Translations under genes and position numbers: made by a program
NCBI GenBank assembly: GCA_035705495.1
Contig: DASSWB010000005.1
Span: 1-7,080, forward strand
Origin: DASSWB01 sp035705495
GTDB lineage: Bacteria > Bacteroidota > Bacteroidia > Flavobacteriales > Flavobacteriaceae
DNA length: 7,080 bases
Direction of reading: 5' to 3'
The notes under the pieces: generated by a model
Databases searched by the model: none
Seen by the model: the letters and a program-made list of their open reading frames with translations, nothing else
What the model was told of the DNA's origin: nothing
In this document: one piece after another, positions 1-4,856 of the stretch
How the letters are laid out: each line of letters begins with the position of its first letter
Position numbering within the stretch: the stretch's first letter is position 1

Positions 1-259
1 AGCTTCGGCTTTGGGAATCGACTGGACTTGTTCTGCAAAAAACGCACGTTATTTAACGGGCGGGAAAATTACGCTTCAAGGTAATTTTGATCCCGCGCGA
101 TTATTTTCGCCGCCTGCGGAAATCAAAAAAATGGTTCATCAAATGATCAATGAATTTGGGAAAGACAGATATATCGTGAACCTTGGTCATGGCATTTTAC
201 CCAACATTCCTGTTGAAAATGCACAGGCTTTTGTTGATGCGGTGAAGGAGTATAAATAG
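1..259 (+). CDS. hemE: Uroporphyrinogen decarboxylase, C-terminal part (5' truncated by window)
   Basis: HemE removes the four acetate carboxyl groups of uroporphyrinogen III to give coproporphyrinogen III, in the cytoplasm, without a cofactor. Only about the last 85 residues are visible; the reading frame enters at base 2 and ends with TAG at 257-259. The TTG at position 11 is an internal Leu codon, not a start. Recognition rests on the family's C-terminal landmarks in the right order: GIDW near the window edge, LQGNFDP, then NLGHGI, followed by a short helix ending in KEYK. The family is about 340 residues, so roughly three quarters of the gene lies to the left. It is followed on the same strand by hemF, which uses its product, after a 118-nt spacer made of heptad repeats. 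The assignment is firm; the upstream gene order is unknown. Confidence 0.95.
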   Translation, partial: ASALGIDWTCSAKNARYLTGGKITLQGNFDPARLFSPPAEIKKMVHQMINEFGKDRYIVNLGHGILPNIPVENAQAFVDAVKEYK

Positions 260-374
260 CAATCACCCATTATCAATAACCAATTATCAATGAATAATAT
301 ACAGTGGGAATTGAATTGATAACCGGTTAAAAATTAGAGCTGTGAACTGTAAACCGTTACCAGAAAACTTTAAT
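260..374. repeat. Degenerate 7-nt tandem repeat spacer between hemE and hemF
   Basis: The spacer begins a run of 7-nt units directly after the hemE stop codon. Examples in one phase are CAATCAC (260), CAATAAC (274), CAATTAT (281), CAATGAA (288) and CAGTGGG (302). After a shift of 3 nt a second type of unit follows: CTGTGAA (340), CTGTAAA (347), CCGTTAC (354) and CTTTAAT (368), ending four bases before the hemF ATG. ATTATCAAT occurs twice, 14 nt apart (269-277 and 283-291), and TTATCAAT has an inverted partner ATTGATAA at 315-322. TAACCGGTTA (320-329) is a perfect 10-bp palindrome. The unit length and order match the hemF-hemB spacer. Any function (mRNA stability, transcription, or none) is unknown. 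Confidence 0.7.
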
Positions 375-377
375 AAA

Positions 378-1280
378 ATGAAAGAGAAATTCTACTTATA
401 CATTCAGCAGTTGCAAGATCAAATCACATCAAAACTCGAGGAAGTGGATGGTGAAGCAAAATTTCAGGAAGATACGTGGGAAAGACCCGAAGGTGGCGGC
501 GGAAGAACGCGTGTTATTGAAAATGGGGCTGTTTTTGAAAAAGGTGGCGTAAATATTTCAGCGGTTCACGGGGCGCTGCCAAAATCGATGCAATCGTATT
601 TCAAAGTGGGTAATGTCGATTTTTTTGCCTGCGGATTGAGTCTTGTTTTACATCCAAAAAATCCGATGGTTCCGACCGTTCATGCGAATTGGCGCTATTT
701 TGAAATGTATGATAACAATGGAAATATAATCGACCAATGGTTTGGCGGCGGCCAGGATCTTACCCCTTATTATTTATTTGAAGAAGACGCAAAGCATTTT
801 CATCAGGTTTGCAAAAATGCATGTGACCGACATTCTCCTGATTTTTATCCTGAATACAAGAAAAAATGCGATGAATATTTCTGGAATGCACACAGAAACG
901 AAGCGCGTGGAGTTGGAGGATTGTTTTTTGATTACCTAAAAAAATCAGAAGAAAGAAACATTGAAGAATGGTATGATTTCGTAACGGATATTGGTGATAG
1001 CTTTTTAGAAGCTTATGTACCAATTGCTGAAAGAAGAAAAAATCTATCATTTTCCGAAGCAAATAGAACTTGGCAGGAAATCCGAAGAGGAAGGTATGTA
1101 GAATTCAATCTTGTACACGACAAGGGAACTTTGTTCGGATTAAAAACCAACGGAAGAATAGAAAGTATTTTGATGAGTCTGCCACCGCACGTTCAGTGGG
1201 TTTATGATCATCATCCGGATTCGGGAAGCGAAGAAGAAAAATTGGTGAAAGTTTTAGAACAACCGCGGGAGTGGGTTTAA
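378..1280 (+). CDS. hemF: Oxygen-dependent coproporphyrinogen III oxidase
   Basis: HemF oxidatively decarboxylates two propionate side chains of coproporphyrinogen III to vinyl groups, using O2, giving protoporphyrinogen IX in the cytoplasm. The ATG at 378 gives 300 residues, close to the roughly 300 of E. coli HemF. An in-frame GTG at 342 would add 12 residues, but they fall inside the heptad-repeat spacer and look non-coding, so I reject it. Motifs from the ATG are a Gly-rich GGGGRTRV (39-46), FEKGGVN (53-59), VPTVHANWR (98-106), GGGQDLTPYY (123-132), HRNEARGVGGLFFD (172-185), RGRYVEFNLV (237-246) and a C-terminal PREWV. His92, His102, His142 and His172 are spaced like the four conserved family histidines. 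No SD is visible; an A/T-rich tract precedes the ATG. Use of this form rather than HemN implies growth with oxygen. Confidence 0.97.
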   Translation: MKEKFYLYIQQLQDQITSKLEEVDGEAKFQEDTWERPEGGGGRTRVIENGAVFEKGGVNISAVHGALPKSMQSYFKVGNVDFFACGLSLVLHPKNPMVPTVHANWRYFEMYDNNGNIIDQWFGGGQDLTPYYLFEEDAKHFHQVCKNACDRHSPDFYPEYKKKCDEYFWNAHRNEARGVGGLFFDYLKKSEERNIEEWYDFVTDIGDSFLEAYVPIAERRKNLSFSEANRTWQEIRRGRYVEFNLVHDKGTLFGLKTNGRIESILMSLPPHVQWVYDHHPDSGSEEEKLVKVLEQPREWV

Positions 1281-1282
1281 AT

Positions 1283-1352
1283 CAATTGACAATTAACAGT
1301 GATCAATTTATTGATTTTGAAAAACCATTAACCGTACACCGTAAACTTTAAA
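1283..1352. repeat. Degenerate 7-nt tandem repeat spacer between hemF and hemB
   Basis: Starting two bases after the hemF stop, 7-nt units run in a single phase: CAATTGA at 1283, CAATTAA at 1290, CAGTGAT at 1297 and CAATTTA at 1304. After two poorer units come CCATTAA (1325), CCGTACA (1332), CCGTAAA (1339) and CTTTAAA (1346), which ends four bases before the hemB ATG. ATCAAT and ATTGAT form a small inverted repeat at 1302-1315. The stretch 1296-1315 matches 301-320 of the hemE-hemF spacer at 14 of 20 positions without gaps, so the two are probably diverged copies. I see no promoter or terminator in it. Confidence 0.7.
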
Positions 1353-1356
1353 AAAT

Positions 1357-2328
1357 ATGCTAATTAGAAATAGGAGATTAAGAACAAACGAAGCAATTCG
1401 TTCATTGGTACGGGAAACAATTTTATCTCCCAATGATTTTTTGGTGCCGATGTTTATCGTGGAAGGCAAAAATGTGAAAGAGGAAATCGCTTCGATGCCA
1501 AATTATTATCGATACAGCTTGGACTTGCTGGAGAAGGAAGTAAAGGAATTATGGAGTTTAGGCTTAAAATCGGTTTTACTGTTTGTAAAAGTACCCGAAA
1601 AATTAAAGGACAATAAAGGAACTGAGGCATTAAATAAAGATGGCCTGATGCAGCGTGCAGTAAAAACGGTAAAAAACGCCGTGCCCGAAATGTTGGTTAT
1701 GACGGATGTTGCTATGGATCCTTATTCTTCCTACGGTCATGATGGAATTGTTGAAGAGGGTAAAATAATGAATGATGTTACCGTTGAGGTTTTGGCCAAA
1801 ATGTCGCTTTCTCACATCAAAGCAGGTGCCGATTTTGTTGCGCCAAGCGATATGATGGATGGGAGAATTCTTGCCATTCGTGAGTTACTTGAAAAAGAAG
1901 GCCGCACCGACGCCGGAATTATGAGTTACAGTGCCAAATATGCTTCCGCTTTTTACGGACCTTTTCGTGATGCTTTGGATTCAGCGCCTGGTTTTGGTGA
2001 TAAAAAAACCTACCAAATGGATTTTTCAAATCGGGAAGAAGCCATCAAAGAAACTTTAATGGATATTGAAGAAGGTGCAGATATTGTAATGGTAAAACCG
2101 GGCTTGTGTTATTTGGATATTGTTCGTGAAATAAAGAATGTAGTTCATGTTCCGCTGGCCGTTTATCAAGTTAGTGGAGAATATTCCATGATCAAAGCAG
2201 CTTCGGAAAAAGGTTGGCTGGATCACGATTTAGTAATGCTGGAACAATTAACAGCTATCAAGAGAGCGGGTGCCCAAATTATCGCTTCATATTTTGCAAA
2301 AGACGCTGCAAGATTATTGAATGCGTAA
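1357..2328 (+). CDS. hemB: Delta-aminolevulinic acid dehydratase (porphobilinogen synthase)
   Basis: HemB condenses two molecules of 5-aminolevulinate to porphobilinogen, an early haem step, as a cytoplasmic TIM-barrel oligomer. The 323-residue length is normal for the family. Two Schiff-base lysines are visible: Lys194 in SYSAKYASAFYGP and Lys247 in VMVKPG. The metal-ligand region at 117-130 reads DVAMDPYSSYGHDG. It has Asp121 and Asp129 and none of the three cysteines of the zinc-type enzyme, so this is the Asp-rich class of plants and Pseudomonas, which does not use catalytic Zn. EEGAD just before Lys247 retains the Glu (239) that, in that class, belongs to the allosteric Mg site; this last point is inference by alignment from memory. 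The start is the ATG directly after the heptad-repeat spacer, and its context resembles that of hemF. It is probably co-transcribed with hemE and hemF. Confidence 0.97.
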   Translation: MLIRNRRLRTNEAIRSLVRETILSPNDFLVPMFIVEGKNVKEEIASMPNYYRYSLDLLEKEVKELWSLGLKSVLLFVKVPEKLKDNKGTEALNKDGLMQRAVKTVKNAVPEMLVMTDVAMDPYSSYGHDGIVEEGKIMNDVTVEVLAKMSLSHIKAGADFVAPSDMMDGRILAIRELLEKEGRTDAGIMSYSAKYASAFYGPFRDALDSAPGFGDKKTYQMDFSNREEAIKETLMDIEEGADIVMVKPGLCYLDIVREIKNVVHVPLAVYQVSGEYSMIKAASEKGWLDHDLVMLEQLTAIKRAGAQIIASYFAKDAARLLNA

Positions 2329-2418
2329 AGCATAGTTTCTGAGGAAATTTTAGAAAAAAGGAACGTAAAAGATTCTGTTTTTCTACCGGAAATTAAACAC
2401 ATTTAATGGAATATTACT

Positions 2419-2426
2419 TAATTTAG
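2419..2426 (+). promoter_or_regulatory. Possible Bacteroidota -7 promoter element
   Basis: TAATTTAG matches the Bacteroidota -7 consensus TAnnTTTG at five of its six fixed positions and lies 25 bp before the start of the DUF21/CBS gene, in the 122-nt gap after hemB. A good -33 TTTG element at the usual distance (about 19 nt upstream) is not seen, so the call is weak. The unit size of the gap and the unrelated function downstream make a separate promoter plausible. The rest of 2329-2450 shows only an AT-rich imperfect inverted repeat. Confidence 0.3.
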
Positions 2427-2450
2427 CCATAAAACAATCGAATCACCAAA

Positions 2451-3527
2451 ATGGGATTATTAATATTCTATGCGCTTATTTCCATATTTTTTTCCTTTCT
2501 ATGTTCTGTTCTTGAAGCCGCTTTTCTGAGCTTTACTCCCACCTATCTCAGGTTAAAAGCTGCCGAAGGAAAAACTTGGGTTGCAACTTTGGTCAATTAT
2601 AAAAAGGATGTAGATCAACCACTCATTGCAATTCTTACTATAAACACGGTAGCTCACACTGTTGGTGCAATTATGGTTGGTGTTCAAGCTACCAAAATAT
2701 ATGGGAGCGACAACAATGTTGGTCTGGTTTCAACCATAATGACTTTGGCCATATTGATTCTCTCAGAAATCATTCCGAAAACCATTGGCGCAACTTATTG
2801 GCAATCAATGGGTAATTTCACGGCAACTGGACTCAATTTCCTTATTTGGCCATTAAAATATACGGGGATCTTGTGGGTCATGATGCTTTTCACCAAATTA
2901 ATTGGCAAATCTGCACACGTTGGCACCATGAGTCGGGAGGAATTTTTGGCGATGACCGATGCGGCGGAAGAAGAAGGAACTTTTGAGGAAAAGGAAAGTA
3001 CAATGATCAAAAACCTCCTTCTTTTTAAATCTGTTGAAGCCAAAGATGTAATGACACCTTTTTCGGTGGTAATTACTGAAGAGGAAGATAAAACCATTGA
3101 GGAATTCCATTTGCACAATAAAAATCTGAAATTCTCCAGAATTCCTGTTTACAAGGGAAAATCTTCAAATATTACTGGTTTTATTTTAAAGGACGATGTG
3201 CTCGAAAAAATGATTGATGATCGAGGACGGGAAACATTGGAATCCATAAAAAGAGAAGTTCACGTTACACATCAGGAAACTCCAATTCCAGATTTATTCG
3301 AAACTTTTGTTCAAAAACGCACACATCTTTCCGTGGTGGTGGATGAATATGGAAATACAATTGGAATTGTTACGATGGAAGACATTATCGAAACGCTTTT
3401 AGGTCTAGAAATTATGGACGAAAGTGATAATGTAGAAGATATGCAAGCTCTTGCCAGAAAAAATTGGGAAGTCCGAGCAAAACGATTGGGAATTCTTCGA
3501 AACAACAAAAATGATGAAGAGACTTGA
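2451..3527 (+). CDS. CNNM/CorB-type membrane protein: DUF21 domain plus CBS pair
   Basis: Membrane protein of the DUF21-CBS (CNNM/CorB) family, whose characterised members move or regulate Mg2+; the substrate here is not proven. The DUF21 membrane part covers about residues 1-180, with hydrophobic segments near 3-28, 57-80, 91-118 and 125-152 and the family-typical SEIIPKT at 105-111. An acidic helix (172-183) joins it to two CBS motifs at about 198-258 (VMTPF, SRIPVY) and 267-322 (VVVDEYGNTIGIVTMEDIIE), the likely nucleotide-binding regulatory pair. The C-terminal CorC_HlyC domain found in many bacterial relatives, including GldE-like proteins, is absent; after the CBS pair only a charged tail of about 35 residues remains. 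At 358 residues the protein looks complete rather than cut, since the tail ends at its own TGA. That stop overlaps the next gene, so translation of the two is probably coupled. The ATG at 2451 leads straight into the first membrane helix. Confidence 0.9.
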   Translation: MGLLIFYALISIFFSFLCSVLEAAFLSFTPTYLRLKAAEGKTWVATLVNYKKDVDQPLIAILTINTVAHTVGAIMVGVQATKIYGSDNNVGLVSTIMTLAILILSEIIPKTIGATYWQSMGNFTATGLNFLIWPLKYTGILWVMMLFTKLIGKSAHVGTMSREEFLAMTDAAEEEGTFEEKESTMIKNLLLFKSVEAKDVMTPFSVVITEEEDKTIEEFHLHNKNLKFSRIPVYKGKSSNITGFILKDDVLEKMIDDRGRETLESIKREVHVTHQETPIPDLFETFVQKRTHLSVVVDEYGNTIGIVTMEDIIETLLGLEIMDESDNVEDMQALARKNWEVRAKRLGILRNNKNDEET

Positions 3528-3997
3528 AATCCGCATTTGTCCAAACCCCGTTAGGCACGGCGCAAATAATCGGTTCTTCGGAAGGGATTACCAGTTTCAA
3601 GGTTTTGGAAAAAAACGAATTCACCTCGCAAATTGTGCCTGACGAACTTCAAGATGCAATTTTTCAAATTCAAAAATATTTCGAAGGAAACCTGAAAGAC
3701 TTTAATCTGAATTTAACTCCAGATGGTACTGAATTTCAACAAAAAGTTTGGTGGGAACTCCGAAAAATTCCCTTTGGCAAAACCATAAGTTATATGGAAC
3801 TATCAAAAAGGCTGGGGGATCCGAAAACCATTCGCGCCGCGGCTTCGGCAAACGGAAAAAATCCGCTCTGGATTCTTATTCCCTGTCACCGTGTTATTGG
3901 AAGTGATGGTTCGCTTACTGGATATGCTGGAGGATTGTGGCGTAAAAAATGGCTATTGGAACATGAGAGTTCTTCAAAACAACTTTCACTGCTTTAA
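3524..3997 (+). CDS. ogt: Methylated-DNA--protein-cysteine S-methyltransferase (Ogt/MGMT type)
   Basis: Suicide repair protein that moves an alkyl group from O6-alkylguanine (and O4-alkylthymine) in DNA onto its own cysteine. The 157 residues match a stand-alone Ogt without the Ada regulatory part. Active-site motif IPCHRVIG places the acceptor at Cys121 with His122. Also visible are Tyr90 (ISYMELS), the arginine-finger position Arg104 (RAAASANGKNP), GYAGGLWRK (133-141) and Glu147 in LLEHE, completing the Cys-His-Glu relay. The start must be TTG at 3524: an in-frame TGA sits at 3515, and the next in-frame ATG encodes Met91, too late for a whole protein. That TTG overlaps the TGA of the upstream gene by 3 nt, so initiation probably depends on translation of that gene. 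A single-base indel that lost an ATG start (for example at 3514, one frame away) is an alternative explanation. Confidence 0.95.
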   Translation: MKSAFVQTPLGTAQIIGSSEGITSFKVLEKNEFTSQIVPDELQDAIFQIQKYFEGNLKDFNLNLTPDGTEFQQKVWWELRKIPFGKTISYMELSKRLGDPKTIRAAASANGKNPLWILIPCHRVIGSDGSLTGYAGGLWRKKWLLEHESSSKQLSLL

Positions 3998-4091
3998 GTT
4001 TGATTTTTTGTGTGGAAAAACAGTAAAACTTCCCATCGTGGAAATATTATATTTACTGGATTTAGCTTAACCCATTTTTTAAAATCCAAGA

Positions 4092-4805
4092 ATGCTTGAT
4101 AAAATAAACCTCGAACATATTCTTTTTCTGGATATTGAAACCGTTCCAGAATTTGATTCCTTTCATTCTTTAAGTCTTGAGAAACAAATTCTGTGGGAAG
4201 AAAAAACCAAATATCAGCGGAAGGATGAGTTTACCTCTGAAGAATTTTATGACAGAGCAGGAATTTGGGCAGAGTTTGGAAAAATAGCTTGTATATCTGT
4301 TGGTTATTTTAAACTGAAAAATTCAGAAAGAACTTTTAGAACAACCAGTTTCCACGGAGACGAAAAACAAATTTTAATCGATTTCAGAATGCTAATTGAG
4401 ACGCATTTCAAAAATGACTATCATTTGTTTTGTGCTCATAACGGGAAAGAATTTGATTTTCCGTTTATTGCCCGCAGGATGATCATTAATGGAATTGCAC
4501 TCCCCAAAAAATTGAATTTATTCGGTAAAAAACCTTGGGAAGTGCCTCATCTGGACACGATGGATTTATGGAAATTCGGGGATTATAAACATTATACTTC
4601 ATTAAAGTTACTGACCAATATTCTCGGAATAGAAACACCAAAAAATGACATTGATGGAAGTCAGGTGCGAGATGTTTTTTACAATGAAAAAAATATCAAT
4701 CGAATTTTTCAGTATTGTGAAAGAGATGTGGTTGCGATTGCACAAATAATCCTAAAATTTCAGCAAGAAACTTTGCTAAAACCTGAAGAAATTATTTCCG
4801 TATAA
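4092..4805 (+). CDS. Predicted DEDDy 3'-5' exonuclease, PolB-exonuclease-like (COG3298 type)
   Basis: Stand-alone protein of the RNase H-like 3'-5' exonuclease fold related to the proofreading domain of family B DNA polymerases; no polymerase part is present. The three acidic motifs are visible. Exo I is LDIETVPEF, with Asp14 and Glu16. Exo II is AHNGKEFDFPFI, with Asn117 and Asp122. Exo III is YCERDVVA, with Tyr208 and Asp212, which makes it the DEDDy subclass. LDTMDLWKFGD (154-164) and YTSLKLL (168-174) also fit the family. All expected metal ligands are present, so activity on DNA ends is likely, but the biological role of this family is not established to my knowledge. The start ATG at 4092 follows a 94-nt gap after ogt that shows no clear promoter, so co-transcription with ogt is possible. 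The gene ends just before a strong terminator. Confidence 0.88.
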   Translation: MLDKINLEHILFLDIETVPEFDSFHSLSLEKQILWEEKTKYQRKDEFTSEEFYDRAGIWAEFGKIACISVGYFKLKNSERTFRTTSFHGDEKQILIDFRMLIETHFKNDYHLFCAHNGKEFDFPFIARRMIINGIALPKKLNLFGKKPWEVPHLDTMDLWKFGDYKHYTSLKLLTNILGIETPKNDIDGSQVRDVFYNEKNINRIFQYCERDVVAIAQIILKFQQETLLKPEEIISV

Positions 4806-4810
4806 AAACA

Positions 4811-4836
4811 AAAAATCCGGGTTTCCCCGGATTTTT
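4811..4836. terminator. Bidirectional Rho-independent terminator between convergent genes
   Basis: A perfect 11-bp stem (4811-4821 pairing with 4826-4836) closes a 4-nt TTTC loop. The core is TCCGGG/CCCGGA, flanked by five A on the left and five T on the right, so an RNA from either strand gives a GC hairpin followed by a U tract. It lies 5 nt after the exonuclease stop codon and 20 nt past the stop of the minus-strand protease, and so can end both transcripts. Confidence 0.92.
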
Positions 4837-4856
4837 CAATTCTCAAAAAGTCAGTT

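Noticed and set aside
342..377. In-frame GTG start giving hemF 12 extra N-terminal residues
   Set aside because: The extension lies wholly inside the heptad-repeat spacer, the ATG at 378 gives the usual family length, and its context matches the hemB start.
760..1062. Minus-strand open frame of 100 codons inside hemF
   Set aside because: It lies opposite a strongly conserved coding region and its translation is low-complexity with no recognisable motif.
2351..2385. Inverted repeat TAGAAAAA / TTTTTCTA after hemB as a terminator
   Set aside because: The 8-bp stem is almost all A:T with a 19-nt loop and no T tract follows the hairpin, so it would not be a convincing terminator.
4048..4055. TATATTTA as a -7 promoter box for the exonuclease gene
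   Set aside because: It misses the final G of TAnnTTTG, and the nearest TTTG elements upstream (3999-4002, 4007-4010) are far more than 19-21 nt away.
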